Shown here: positions 42,630 through 54,352 of the stretch, piece after piece
Numbering within the stretch: position 1 is the stretch's first letter
How the letters are laid out: every line of letters begins with the position of its first letter
Source: Acanthosepion esculentum
Lineage: Eukaryota > Mollusca > Cephalopoda > Sepiida > Sepiidae
Reading direction: 5' to 3'
NCBI GenBank assembly: GCA_964036315.1
Contig: OZ038488.1
Span: 67,778,342-67,842,341, forward strand
DNA: 64,000 nucleotides
Position numbers and translations under genes: made by a program
Notes under the pieces: model-generated
What the model was told of the DNA's origin: nothing
What the model saw: only the letters and a program-made list of their open reading frames with translations
Database searches by the model: none

Positions 42630-43225
42630 GAATCTTTTAATGTATTATATACATGATATATATAAATGCTAGACTAGCAGTAAGAGCACTCAGTTCTGAT
42701 GAAGAGCTATATAGTAATCTTATATTATTATAATTATACTCTGATGATAATGTATTAAGCTAAACCGTTATACGTGTTAATTATATAAATAAGAATTGCT
42801 AAACAAATATTGTATAGAAAATGAGTTTATTGAAATTTAGCACTGAAGCTCTGCACAGCTTTTCATTAATAATTTCTTTAATATTTTATCTCTCTGTTGT
42901 TTATTGGTGAGTATTTTTTCATACCTTAATTAATGAATTATTTATAATCCTTTTGATCATGAACAGATTCCAACTTAATTAACCTATTACTTACCTATTA
43001 CTTACGTCTAGGTTGACCCACACAACTGCTCTTTCAGTTAGTAGACTGATATTTGCATAAAGAAGCCTTTAATATATTGCTTTATAATTAGTTTTTCTTC
43101 TGAGCGTCTATGGGCTGAGTGTGTATCACAAAACTTAGAACTGGAATGCAGTCGTAGTACTCTCTGCCTGTAGCTCTATTTCACTTACCATAAAACTACA
43201 TCTACTGCTTCTTATCTATTCTGAT
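42630..43225. other. AT-rich, nothing recognised
   Basis: No supported feature. Confidence 0.4.
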
Positions 43226-43229
43226 TACT

Positions 43230-43680
43230 TCTTCTATGTGCCATGTCCCTTCCGTACATGTGTGGTCATGGCTCTCCAGAATTTCCTATTCGTTGTAGCC
43301 CTTAGCAGCTTTTCTACTTTTGATAAAGCTCCTTCCTTCCATCCTGTCATTCTTTCACACAAGCTCATCTGGCAGGTGGCTTTCTGCTTTCCCATATCTC
43401 TCTTGCCTTTAATATGCCCTGTGAGGGTTAAATTTTCCAAGCCCTCCTTCCTCATCATGTGTCCAAGGAATTTCAGCTTTCTCTTTCTGATTCTGAGTAT
43501 AAGTGTTCATTTTGTTAGCATTTTCTTGTTGCTAACTCACTCCATCCATGGAATTTTCAATATCCTTCTGTAGAATGATATTTCTGTGGACTCCAGTTTT
43601 CTCCTTATTCACTGCCATTCAAGAAGATGGATATCACATAGCACTCTTTTCTTTGTTTCTAACAAAATTTAAAAAAAACC
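43230..43680 (-). pseudogene. RTE-like LINE C-terminus (family A)
   Basis: A continuous minus frame (43,458-43,234) reads MMRKEGLENLTLTGHIKGKR, then KLLRATTNRKFWRAMTTHV and ends RKGHGT, followed by the 3' tail. Upstream blocks (ttgttgctaactcactccat, atatttctgtggactccag) continue to 43,680. Only the tail quarter of ORF2 survives. Confidence 0.85.
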
Positions 43681-43689
43681 CGCACCTTG

Positions 43690-44425
43690 GTTTTTCACAA
43701 ATATGACTGTTTCATCTTTGCTGGACAAAATATGATTCTGTATGTTTGCTGTCTATCCAAATAAGTCAGCATTTACCAACATGGTCACTAGTGGGCCCCT
43801 TGTAGGATCTGTTATATTGAAAGGGGTCACTGGGAGTTTTTATTTCATTTGCGGTTGGTGAACATACTCAGTGGAGTGTGGTGAACATTTATCCATTTTT
43901 TTTTTTTTTAAATTTTAAAAAATTATTCAATATCGGCTGCAGAAGGAAATTTCTGAAAGGTATCTAAAACTGTTGGAAGCTTTCAAACTTTTCTTAATTG
44001 CTTTTCCAACTTCCTATATGGCTGAAGGTGGTCTCAACGCAGTTACACGACTTTTTACTAAACAATGAAACTACCTGCAAATTACAACACAAGAAGTTCT
44101 ACAATTACTTCTAAGCAACATGGAAGCCCGAGTAAGAGCCTTAGCCAGTAATCAAAGTCAACCATCGCATTGATAACATTGAGATAAGCTATCAAATAAA
44201 AGTTTTTTTTTGTTTGTTTTTTTAAGCATTTTAATCATTTGCATTTATAATAGAAATGAAAACAATATTAAAATTATTTTTGCACTAATACCTAAATATT
44301 ATCTTGCTATGAAAGATGAATTCGGTATAATATTTGAAATTTAATTTGACAGGGGAGGAGGGGGCATTGAGAAAAACTTTTGTGCCCAAAGGGGGCGCTG
44401 GTTGACAAAAGGTTGAGAAACACTG
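43690..44425 (+). pseudogene. hAT transposon relic (ZBED/FAM200-like C-terminus)
   Basis: The plus strand from about 43,936 reads LQKEISERYLKLLEAFKLF, IAFPTSYMAEGGLNAVTRLF, then an in-frame TGA where relatives have Arg, and NYLQITTQEVLQLLLSN, ending SQPSH then a stop. This is the C-terminal dimerisation region of hAT transposases. The element end ggttgagaaacactg (44,411-44,425) is a typical hAT terminal repeat (inverse of cagtgtttctcaacc). No 5' terminus was found. Confidence 0.8.
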
Positions 44426-44439
44426 AAATAAGTAGTCAA

Positions 44440-44740
44440 CTGTTGTACTTGCCATAACATAATGGTTAGAAAGTCTGCCTCATAGACTATTAGTAAAATA
44501 TGTTCAGTTCTAATTGGAATTTGAAGGGAATGAGGACAATTCAACCCTGTGGATGTGGCATAGTACTTCTTAGTTTTAAAAATTTGAACAGTTATTTCTG
44601 CTAAAGTTTATGTTTGGTGATTATCATTGCTATAAATCAACATTGATTTGTTTCTATTATTGTCATTAAAGTAATAAGTCAAAGTGGTACATTTGATAAC
44701 AAACTGTTCACTCCAACATCAATGTAAAATATGTATGGTA
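44440..44740. other. tRNA-like SINE scrap, otherwise nothing
   Basis: cataacataatggttagaaa (A-box-like) and tgttcagttctaattgg (weak B-box) at 44,455-44,515 suggest a SINE head; the rest is unclassified. Confidence 0.35.
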
Positions 44741-45135
44741 TGTATATCCTTGTCATGGTAGAGAGCTTACTCGTCCCAGTGATCCCAAGAGTGAAGCCAT
44801 CTGGAGTTCCAACTCCTGAAGGTTTACCCATGGCAGTAAGGTTGAAGAAGAAGGATGAGATTGAATGCGACCTACCCCTGAAAACCCCAACAGCAGAATA
44901 GGCAAAGATCTATATGATCAATTTCATGGCCATACCAGTGGAAGAAGCCTGCACCAATTGGACTGGTGTAAACAAGGCAGACTTTTGACAGATCAATTAT
45001 CTGACAGCCTGATGCAATCAGATTTGCCAGATCTTGCCTGTCTCAGTCCTATTTGAGCTGTGAGAGAGCCAAGTGTACGGACTTCTCCATAGCGCAGAGT
45101 TGTCCACTAAAATCAAATTCATGTGAATGGCTTTG
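44741..45135. other. Unclassified, repeat-like
   Basis: GC-richer block with tcatggtagagagcttactc and tcccaagagtgaagccatct. The 63-aa plus frame has no motif. It may be the 5' untranslated part of a retroelement, but no second copy is present. Confidence 0.3.
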
Positions 45136-45489
45136 TCAAACTCTTTGATTAACAGCCATCTCCACCACTACCACCACCAGAGAAGAGAAAGGGAATGGGG
45201 AGAGAGGATGACAGGGTGACGACAATGGAAAAAAAAAAGCAACAAAGCATAAAAATGTGATGTTTATTCACTTTACCATTTTCAGATAAGGTAGTGCCAG
45301 TCTGCACAAATATCTGAAAAGGGTTTCTGGAGGAGAAATGTTTAAGAACTTGACTAAGCTATGTTTTGCAAATTAATGACTAACCAGAGAAAACAAAAAA
45401 AAAGTTAGTTTTAATAACCATTACAATTATAGTGACTGATCTTTACTGGGGTTTTTATATTGACTTTGTACCATTTTCTTTTTTTTCTT
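45136..45489. other. Nothing recognised
   Basis: A-rich and T-rich runs only. Confidence 0.4.
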
Positions 45490-45982
45490 TTTTTTTTTAA
45501 CCCTATAGTCAACCATGCAGTGGTCTGCAGAGATCTGGTGATCATGAATTTCGTAACCTGTTGGGGTTATAGGGACACCACATGCACCCCAGTAGCAGTG
45601 GTGTTTCCTGAGCAAGATAGTGTGATGGATCCCAAGCCTCTACAGACTGGTTTGAATTTAGAATTTTCCTTCTCCTAGATTGGTTGAAAATCAAAGCTAT
45701 AGGACCTAGTCTATTTACCCATAGCTGTGGGTAGAAAAAGCAAGCAACCCTCTTCAGGTTTTGAATTCAGAGTTGGTCTTCTAGATCTGTTGCCACACGA
45801 AGCTAGAGGACACAGCCTCTCCTACTATTTACCCACAGTTAAGGGGGGAAGAGCTAGATTCATAGTTTTCCCAAGAGTAGTAGTAAATGACTGAATGTAA
45901 TGAACTCAACTGGAATTCAAACTTGGCTCTCCAATTCCTCAATCCAAGCCGCTATCCATTAATGCACTGTGCCACCTAAGAT
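45490..45982 (-). repeat. Two tandem SINE-A copies
   Basis: The outer copy (about 45,760-45,982) has the head gattgaggaattggagagcc and B-box aagtttgaattccagttgag on the minus strand. A second body (about 45,630-45,760) follows directly in the same orientation, with ctatttacccatagctgtgg on the plus strand. Confidence 0.8.
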
Positions 45983-46355
45983 CTGGTGAAGTCTGCCAAC
46001 TCCTTGATTATAGGACCCTAAACTCAAGTAATTTTTCACAAAATTCATTAGCTGAAAGTATTGAATTGTGGATAGTTTTGTCATTTTTTTATTACAAGAA
46101 CTTTCATGGACTTGATTTATAGAGCCTACAAGCATTTTGAAACTTTCTACTGATGACAAACCGGTTATCAAACTTTTAATAAACATATAAATAGGAACTA
46201 TTGAATTCAGAAGTGATCCTTCAACATATTTGGTTTTCCTTGAAAATTCTCCTCCTAGCAGATGCCTAATAGCTTACAATGACATTGTCATACACTTCAT
46301 GGATTACTTGCACAGTGTCATGGCAGGAGCTCCATCTCATATTCACAGTCCAAGA
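45983..46355. other. Nothing recognised
   Basis: No supported feature. Confidence 0.4.
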
Positions 46356-46359
46356 GATA

Positions 46360-46552
46360 ATGATTTTAGCATTTGGAACTTGGCTGTCTGACTTCCAATT
46401 CCAGTTGGATTTATTATATTCACTTACACACAAATACACTTGGGAAAGCTATGAATCCACCTCTTTTCCTCCAGCTATGGGTTAATGAGTAAGATTTGTA
46501 TCACTAATCCTTATTCTCTACCCATCCCCCAATTCTTACAATCTAAAATGAT
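46360..46552 (+). repeat. SINE-A2 copy
   Basis: gacttccaattccagttgga (B-box region), tatattcacttacacacaaa, cacttgggaaagctatgaat, cagctatgggttaatgagta and agatttgtatcactaatcc. Same subtype as 32.8 kb. Confidence 0.85.
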
Positions 46553-47514
46553 TACACTGTTTTGAATAATCTGAAAATGGTTAAGTCGTAAAAAACAAAT
46601 CAGTCATTAAAAAAACATTTCAAAGACTCCAAATTAATAGAATGTCCATCTGCCTTCCAAGATATTAATCCAATAAAAAAAACTTAAGAGAGATGTATAT
46701 GTGAATAGAAAATAATATTCGAGCAAGAATCATTTTTGGAAAGGAATAAAAACTGCTACAAGTCATGTTGAATTTACAACAGTAGAAAAATCAACAAATT
46801 CAAGGAATGAAAGACAGACCAAGGTTATGGAATGGAAAAGAGCTCATATCAATATCTATACTAATAAAATGAAGTGTCTGTCCATTATAGACTCAGAATT
46901 TACTGGATGGATTTCAACCAAACTTGGCATTCAGATAGGTGCAAAGAGTGATATATGTTATGCAAAGTTAAGCTAGGTTAATCTGAAGGTCATGAAATGT
47001 TAAAAACAAGGTCTTCAGTCATTTCTGATTGAAGTTCTCATACAATAATATATTAGAAAGGGAGTTAAATCAATTCTTAGTAAATTAATGTTGCTACTTC
47101 CATTCATCATTTTAATAATCTATACAAATAAAATGTCTCTTTTTATTTAGACAAAGTAGTTCTTGAGCAATTCCACTAGTGTAAGTGTAAAATAATAATA
47201 TGTCTAGTTATACAGGCTATAGAATTAATGAAATATATGTTTATATAACCAATATCTGCTGGATGTTTTTTGATATAAATATTTACAGAAGACATAGTTT
47301 GTTTGCATCATAAAACCAAATACTCACAGAACAAGTGTTTATTAATATTTTTTATAAGGTTTGCTATTAAAAACTGAAATTCAGACAATATATTCCACAT
47401 ATAATCATAAATACATTCTAAAAAATTATTAACACTGGTTGGTTAATACCAATTTAATTGTCACATTGACTTCCATAATAAAATTTTTAATATATATATA
47501 CATACACAGAAAAT
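46553..47514. other. AT-rich with Helitron-like 5' end motif
   Basis: At 46,855 tctatactaataaaatgaag followed by tgtctgtcc and gatttcaaccaaacttggca is the kind of 5' end seen in many Helitron families. A second tctatacaaataaaatgtct lies at 47,120. No 3' CTRR hairpin or Rep/helicase sequence was found, so this is tentative. Confidence 0.4.
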
Positions 47515-47885
47515 CAGTAAATTTACTGGCCAGGGAAAAGAAGTCTATTATTTATCAACTGAGGTGGAGGAGCGAGTCATTTACTAATATGAAGAAAGAA
47601 GTTGACCATATACTGTCCAAAGAAGAGAAGTCATCTATTTATCAACACGAAGAAGGAAATTGACCATTTACTGACCAATGAAGAGAAGTTAGCTATTTAC
47701 CAACATGAAGAAAGAAGTTAGCCATTTACTGAGCAGTGATGGGAACTTGGCAAGATGCTGACCAAGGAAAAACATCTGCCAGTTACCAATATTAAGAGAG
47801 GAGGTGGTTATTTACCAACATGAAGATAGACATTGGCCTTTTAATAATCTAGAAAGAGAAGTCATCTATTGATTGGTTGCAAACA
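47515..47885. repeat. Degenerate minisatellite, about 59-bp unit
   Basis: The block ctatttaccaacatgaagaa recurs with drift near 47,580, 47,632, 47,690 and 47,810, with gaccatttactgaccaatga between. A short plus frame through it is repeat-derived. Confidence 0.75.
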
Positions 47886-48525
47886 AGGAATTCTCTTTTT
47901 TTAGTTAAAATTAGTAAAAAGAATATCACTGACTGTTTCTATATTCAAATTGGAAAAAAAATGGTGGAATTTTTTATTTCCACCTTTTTTAAGTATGTTT
48001 AGTTTTGTCTGTATGATCTACCAAGTAGAATGTAGATAAAACTTAGGACTTCTTAGTAATACAATCTGTTCTGACAGTTTTATACTTGCACATGATGATT
48101 GCTAACAAAAGTTCTTTTGAAGGTTGAAACCTGAAACACAAATCCTTTTTTCTTTTTTTTTTCTTTTTTTCTCGCTTTCTCTCCCTCTAAGAAACAGAAA
48201 AATACAAATGAGTACAGAAATTTGTAAGATTTATGGAGGGAATTTAGCACAAAAATCACCATATGTGCTAAATAGTTATTTATATCTCCTATTGTTGATT
48301 TTACAAGCATAAAAAGTATATTAGTAGATTCTTTAGCAAGCTGACCTTGCTAACCACTGTACTATTTTAGTCCGCCAAATATTAACTTAGTCAGGCACAA
48401 GGCTACAGTAACACAGCACAGGTTAGGATTAAATTAATGAATTGCTTACCCCCCACCTACAGCTCCTTTCCCCACAAACAAAATGTTACTAGCCTCTCGC
48501 TACTCTGTTCCTATCTTCCCATTAT
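47886..48525. other. Nothing recognised
   Basis: Poly-T tract near 48,150; no supported gene. Confidence 0.4.
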
Positions 48526-48529
48526 TATT

Positions 48530-49880
48530 TTTTTTTTAATCTTTTCACCCTAAGCCAGTAGGATGCAAAGGGTCTGCAAGGAGTGAAAGAGAATGACATT
48601 ATTGAAGAGATAGGTCAATGAAAGAACAGGATTCATGAAGTCAGACAATGGTCATTGGTGTTGAATTTAAATTTTTGAAGATTGTTGTTGGCAGAGACAG
48701 AAAGAATCAGAAGGGTGTTCCTCAGACAAAAGGCATGAGAAAAGAAATCATTAGAATAGAACATACAGTTACATCTAGCTAGTTCAATGGTAAAACAGTG
48801 AGACCTAATTACCAATCTAGTATTACACTTATATTTATGCATTAGAGACACCAAGGAGTAGAGCTCATCAGAATAATTTCTATGAAAATATAGAAAAGAC
48901 ACAGGGAAGGCATGACATGTCAGTGAGAAAATGGCTAAAGTGAAGATGCTAGGTCAGGATTGATTACTTTACAGACTCTTCTTTGAATTTTGTCAAGAAT
49001 CTCGAGATATATAATAGGAGCACCAGATTAGATATGGCAGCAGAATTCAACATATGAACGAAGGGTAGATTCATAAATATGCAAGGGGGATTCTGATGAG
49101 AAGAGTTGTCTGGCACGACACAGTGAATCAACTTTCCTAGCAGCAGACTTAGCAATTGATTCAATATAATCACTCCACTTCATGTCAGTGGGAAACATGA
49201 TGCTAAGAAAGTACAATGAGTCACTCTCCTGGAATTTACTATCAGTCATACTGGTGGCAAGCAGAAAAGGTTCTCCATGGTGATTAAATGAAAGCAGTTT
49301 TGTTTCGATGGTTTTAAAATTTACAAGCCATTCCTTGCCCCAGTTAACTACTATTGGAGGCCTTTTTCAAGATCAGTTGCCCGTTTTACTTTGTCAGACC
49401 TGTTGGACTTACTTACTAAGACAGGAGTAAACAGTTGTGTCATTTGCATAAATACCTAGTTGGGAACTGATGACTTTGGGAAGATTGTCCATAGAGAAAT
49501 TAAACAACATAGGTCCAAGGGTAGAGCCCTGGGGAACCCATACATTAATGAGAAATGAACTAGAAGCATGTCTGTTCAACACTACCTACATTACATGATT
49601 TGTTAAGAATGATTGGATTAAGCCAAATATTCATCCAAAGACACCATAGCCCTTATATTTGTGGAGAAAGCCAGCATTACAAACCCTGTGAAATGCCTTT
49701 GAAATATCTAGAACCACAGCCCGAGCTTTGCTGTGCTTATATGAAGCTTTATAGACAAATTCAGTGATAGACATTAGCACTTTGGTGGTAAGACTTGGAG
49801 AAATGGAAGCTATATTGTTTATTCAAGAGGTGAAGCAATATGCTTCACCAACTCGGCATTGATTAGAGTCTTTGCCAGAA
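48530..49880 (-). pseudogene. CR1/L2-like LINE, longest family B copy
   Basis: Minus strand from 49,720: ARAVVLDISKAFHRV (motif A region), then VPQGSTLGPMLFNFSMDNLP near 49,540. The catalytic box is LGIYANDTTVYSCL near 49,450, where intact relatives have YADD. From 49,249: KWSDYIESIAKSAARKVDSL, YVEFCCHIWSGAP and INPDLASS, then the C-terminal part to 48,633 (RSHCFTIELARCN) and the 3' tail. The A-to-tail order is intact but the reading frame is broken repeatedly, and both the N change and the lack of an endonuclease show it is dead. Confidence 0.85.
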
Positions 49881-50755
49881 AGACCCGGGTAAAGAGCAGT
49901 TTTGTTCGTCGTCTGATACACAAGTAGCAACAGGAGGGAAAACCTGTAGTGCATGATGTGCAAAGTGGAACAGGAAGAGAAGATAGGAGAGCAGTGAAAT
50001 GACAAGCAGCTGCAGAGAATGAAACTCAGAGATACTGGCTTCAAGGTGTGTGGTGATGATGATTGAAGAGTCACTGAACTACCCGCCTGCCTGAACCACA
50101 CTGGCAGCTGTCACCCTGATATGAAAATCCATTGGCAAAGCCACCCACTCCCAACCTTCCTTGAATGCACACAGCAGCAACACTGCCATCAGATCACTAT
50201 GGCACAGAATAAAGGCTACAGCCCTGTATGTGTATCTTATGGACTGAATCGGACCAACCTGGTCATCAATGTCAATTCTTCTTCCAAAGATACAGATCCA
50301 TTTTCCTGATTTCTCTTGCCTACATTGATGCCACCAATGAACGACTTGCTGTGGATGATGGGTACTTACTGTTTGTAAGAAGAGACTTTTTGAAGTTTTA
50401 ACTAAATCTGGATGCATTGCAAATGTGAGCAAATCAAACCATTGCAATCAGTGAAGAAACTGTGGCTTAATAACTTTATTAAATAAAATAAAATGAGTTA
50501 CAAGTAATATTGTCACCTCTTCTTGTTTTGTGGGCTGTTTCAAAATTAGAAATTTCCAACCAGATTAAATTTCCTTTAGACCATAAATATTATTACTGGT
50601 GTAAGCATAACAGAAGCACTGTATGACAAATTTTCTAAATTACTTTCTCTTTCTAAGAATGTTGAATTATTTTCCATTACAGTTCTGTATTGTATTTTTG
50701 TATTTGAAGTTAAAAATTAAATCACTGTAAATTTTTAGTCGATAGAGGAAATCTT
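49881..50755. other. Unclassified, coding-like on both strands
   Basis: A minus frame of 122 aa (50,447-50,079) and, on the plus strand, frames reading CVSYGLNRTNLVINVNSSSK and then, in another phase, ISLAYIDATNERLAVDDGYL overlap here. None is recognisable. The plus pair could be one protein broken by a frameshift near 50,300. Confidence 0.3.
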
Positions 50756-50759
50756 TCTT

Positions 50760-51240
50760 CTTCAATGTGCTGTATCCTTCCATGTGCTTTGCTACACTGC
50801 GCATAGCATGGTAGGTTTTAGTGGTAACGGTTAGAACTGGTGGAACTAAGGAATGTAGTTCATCTGAGAACTTTCCATGGAAATACTGATAGATTCATGG
50901 GGGGCTTGCAGCATTTCGTCTGTGAGAAAAGGGTTATAGAGTGGAAAATAATTTGTTGCTCACAAGGACGCAAAGATACTTTTGGATTACTGAGAGTGGA
51001 AAGCAAAGACTAGGTAGTTCCTACCCATCTATAGTTGGCAGTACTCCACTTTTGGCATGATCTGGCTCTTCTAAAGGTATAGGATAGCATGAGGAGTCAG
51101 GGAACCAACCATTTTCTAGTATGTTTAGTGACGGATCATATACATATGGGTAGAGATTAAGTCCCAGTATACATTCAAGAAACAGGGCCCTATTGTGATT
51201 GATGATAGTTATGTTATATAGTTTTTTGTCTATGACAAAT
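50760..51240 (-). pseudogene. CR1-like LINE (family C), left arm of inverted pair
   Basis: Same content as 19,855-20,690: minus-strand GLNLYPYVYDPSLNILENGW, plus-strand tggcagtactccacttttgg and agcatggtaggttttagtgg. Many stops. Confidence 0.7.
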
Positions 51241-51339
51241 GCTACTAGATGAATATTAAAGAATATGTGGTTAATAAAAGCAGAGAGGTAAAAAATTCTC
51301 ACCAAATGGGCTACCTTCCATGTGGACTTGAACTCCAAT

Positions 51340-51745
51340 GGCCCCCTTCTCACAGACAAAATGTTGCAACCCTCTCGCTGCTCTATCACTATTTCCATGG
51401 AAATTGACCAGACAAACTACATTCTTTAGTTCCACCATTTCTAACCTACACGGCTAATATCCATCATGCTACTTACATTGTAGCAAACCACCCTCATTTC
51501 ATTCATATTCCATTGGTGAGATGTTAGTTCAACTGGAGCAGCTTCTTCCTGCAAACTGCTGCTCTGTGGAACTGAGTAGCATGAGAATGTTTTCCTGATT
51601 ACTAGAATCTTAACCCATTCAAGTCTAGGGTTAACTGTTATCTTCCCCATATACCCACATAAACTGAAACTCTTACTCTGTAACCCTTTACTTTGAGTGG
51701 CCCCTGGGCCTTGTGCAGGGTGAACCTTACTGTAAAAATTTAAAA
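51340..51745 (+). pseudogene. CR1-like LINE (family C), right arm of inverted pair
   Basis: Plus-strand order: ccctctcgctgctctatcac, gacaaactacattctttagt, then the 3' tail ctttgagtggcccctgggcc and tgcagggtgaaccttactgt. It faces the copy at 50,760-51,240. Confidence 0.7.
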
Positions 51746-51779
51746 AATCACTATTTACATTATTCGGACTATTGTCCTC

Positions 51780-52095
51780 ATCCATATTTATTACAAGTGA
51801 TAAAGGTGTTGGTTAGATCCAGTAACAGGACCCAAAGAGTGTGAGTTCAATACCCGGTTAAGGCAGTGGAGAACTTGGAGAGGGGAATTAACAGGAGATA
51901 ACTGATAACTGACATCCATTAAACATAGTATGTGGAACTAGAACAATCTACCCCAGTGAGTGAAATAAAGGGTTCAATTCGACATTCCAACCACCTGAAG
52001 AAGACCGAAACATACAACAGCCAAAACGTTGTAATAAATATGGCAACAAAGATGAGGACAATAGTCCAAATAATGTAAATAGTGAACATAATACC
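51780..52095 (+). repeat. SINE-B, tRNA-derived
   Basis: The head has gagtgtgagttcaatacccg (B-box). The body has ggaactagaacaatctaccc and ggttcaattcgacattccaa. The tail has ctgaagaagaccgaaacata, then gccaaaacgttgtaataaat. The tail end also appears inverted just before it (51,755-51,795), so the copy sits in a small inverted duplication. Confidence 0.8.
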
Positions 52096-52209
52096 TCATC
52101 TCAGAAATATAAACAGATAAAATAAATCCTGATTATGTCTAAATTTTTGAGTTTATAAATTGGATTTGTGTATACTTTTTTACTCTCCTGCAAACTGAAC
52201 ATCCCATTT

Positions 52210-52460
52210 TATTGTTGAACAAGCTAGATACAGCCATATGTTCTATTCTAATTGTTTCTTTTCTTGCACTTCTCACCTGTGGAACTCCCTTCTGATTTCT
52301 TGCTTCCCTGCCAACTACAATTTTCAGAAGTTTAAATCCAATGCAAATCACCATCTCCTGTCTCTCCGAGTCCCATTCTTTTGTTGTCCTTTCTCTTCAC
52401 TTCAGGTTTCTCATTCTCTAGTGGCATTATGGCCTTGCTTGTGGTGAAATTATTAAAAAA
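52210..52460 (+). pseudogene. CR1/L2-like LINE C-terminus (family B)
   Basis: The plus frame reads MFYSNCFFSCTSHLWNSLL, ISCFPANYNFQKFKSNANHH, then the 3' tail with ctagtggcattatggccttg and an A run. Short, 5'-truncated. Confidence 0.8.
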
Positions 52461-52539
52461 AATTGTTGGCACATTAATTCCTTGGGAATTTTATCCTATA
52501 TATTTAACATTAAGTAACCCAACAAGAGTTGATATATTT

Positions 52540-52640
52540 ACACTATTTACATCGTTCGGTCTATTGTCCTCATCTTTATAAAGATGCGGACAACAGACCG
52601 AACGATGTATATATAATGTAAATAGTTATAACACCTCACC
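52540..52640. repeat. Inverted repeat from SINE-B tails
   Basis: ttacatcgttcggtctattg, then tcctcatctttat faces ataaagatgcggacaacaga ccgaacgatgta across the centre at 52,577. About 37-bp arms made of two SINE-B tail ends. Confidence 0.85.
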
Positions 52641-52779
52641 TCAGAAACATAGACAGATATTGAAGTGTTGATATATTGTTCAATTAACCAATCAAATTCT
52701 TAACTTCTACAGAATCATGACTAGTAAGGAAACCAAGATAAAGTTTGTATATTGCTCAAATGAGACCAATATTGCTATA

Positions 52780-53045
52780 TATTTATAGATTCTTGATAAA
52801 ATCCAAGGACAAATATGCAGTTTTATTGGTCCTGACCTGGCATCTTGGCTTCACTTAATTTCCAACCACTGTAATGTAGCTTGTCTGTGCCATTTTTTAT
52901 AAATACTTTTATGGTAATTCTAATAAACTTTCCAACCTAGACTTTATGCATTTAAGCACTTTACTAGATTAGCAGTAAGGTCTCATCATTATACAGTTGA
53001 ACTAGCTAGCTGTAACTAACATCTATGCTAACAGTTTCTTCTCTC
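52780..53045 (+). pseudogene. CR1/L2-like LINE (family B), left arm of inverted pair
   Basis: Plus strand: DKIQGQICSFIGPDLASWLH, NVACLCHFL, then FTRLAVRSHHYTVELASCN. It stops within the C-terminal domain at about 53,045, where an oppositely oriented copy begins. Confidence 0.75.
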
Positions 53046-53780
53046 ATACTATTGATAACTAATGTCGTTGCATCTACATTTCTGAAGATTAAAGTTGACT
53101 GGAAAACGAGAAGTAGAAGAGAGTTCCACAGATGAGAAGTGTGAGAGAAAACAACTGTTAGCATAGAACTTACGATTACATCTAGCCATTTAAATTGTAA
53201 AATGATGAGACCTTGCTGCCAATCTAGTACTGCACATAAATTCATAAAGTCTAGGTACCAAAGAGGAAAGCACATCAGAATAATTACTATGAAAATATTT
53301 ATAGAAAAACCACAGGGAAGCTACATTAATGTGGTGGGAAAGTGACTGAAGCTGAGATGATAGGTCAATATCAATAATATTGCAGATTCTTCTTTGGATC
53401 AAGTCTCTCTAAATACATAGCAGAAGCACCAGACCAGATGTGACACCAATATTCAATGCATGGATACAATGGTAGATATATAAATGTGTAAAGTCTATCT
53501 AGCATGTCATAGTGAACCAACTTCCATAGCAGCAGACCTAGCAAGTGATTCTGTAAACCTGAGAAGTCACAACGAGTCACTTTCTTGGTGGTTAGCATCA
53601 GCCATACTGATGGAAGGTCAAAAAGTTCTCTAAGTTGACAAAAAGAGAGCAGTTTTGTTTTGGAGGCATTAAAATTAGCAAACCATTTCTTGCCCCTTTT
53701 AACAACACATTGTAGATCATTTTTTAGATTAGCTTGATGGAAAGTGTGATGATGTAATGGTATTTGGTGCTATGATAGTT
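53046..53780 (-). pseudogene. CR1/L2-like LINE (family B), right arm of inverted pair
   Basis: Minus strand: near 53,700 KRGKKWFANFNASKTKLLSF, then LYPCIEYWCHIWSGASAMYL, the thumb region, and the C-terminus TSHLWNSLLLLVF near 53,110. Frameshifted and stop-rich. Confidence 0.75.
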
Positions 53781-53844
53781 CTGGTCACATTTGTCAACTG
53801 TAGGTAAGAATTTCTGTCCGAATTTCTGGGATGAGGAATTATCA

Positions 53845-54125
53845 TTATTTACATGTGAACTATTATCCTCATCTTTGTTGTTGTTGTTACAACATTTCAG
53901 CTATTATGCCCTCCAGCCTTCAAGTGTATATTGATCTGAGCAATCTTAAGGAATTTCGAATTGAACCCTTTATTTAATCTATCATGATAGACTGTTCCCA
54001 TTTCACAGTCCAAATCTTAAGATATATTGTCTAGTTCTTATTTTTCATACTGTTTAGTTATTGCTCACCCTGTTTCTACCAAGTCTATGTACACACTGCT
54101 AAACCCAGGGATTGAACTCACAATT
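53845..54125 (-). repeat. SINE-B copy
   Basis: Reverse of 51,780-52,095: plus-strand tgaactattatcctcatctt, ttacaacatttcagctatta, gaatttcgaattgaaccctt and, at the head, gggattgaactcacaatt (inverse B-box). The middle has diverged. Confidence 0.7.
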
Positions 54126-54137
54126 ACTATGCTGTTA

Positions 54138-54352
54138 CACACAAATACCCTTGAGAAAGATAAGAATCCATCTCTTCTCTCCCCAGCAAGGGGTAAATAG
54201 TAGGACAGGCTGCATACTATAACCATGGTTGTCAACTAGACTAGGAGAAGGAAAACTTGGAATTCAAAACAGCCTTGACTGGAATTTGAACTCAGCTCTC
54301 CAGTTTTTCATTCTTGGATGCTATCATTTACGCCACCCGTGCATCCATGCAA
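54138..54352. repeat. SINE-A inverted pair
   Basis: 54,138-54,270 is a plus-strand body (cccttgagaaagataagaat, aaggggtaaatagtaggaca). 54,271-54,352 is a minus-strand head (actggaatttgaactcagct, the inverse B-box). They are joined tail to tail. Confidence 0.75.
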
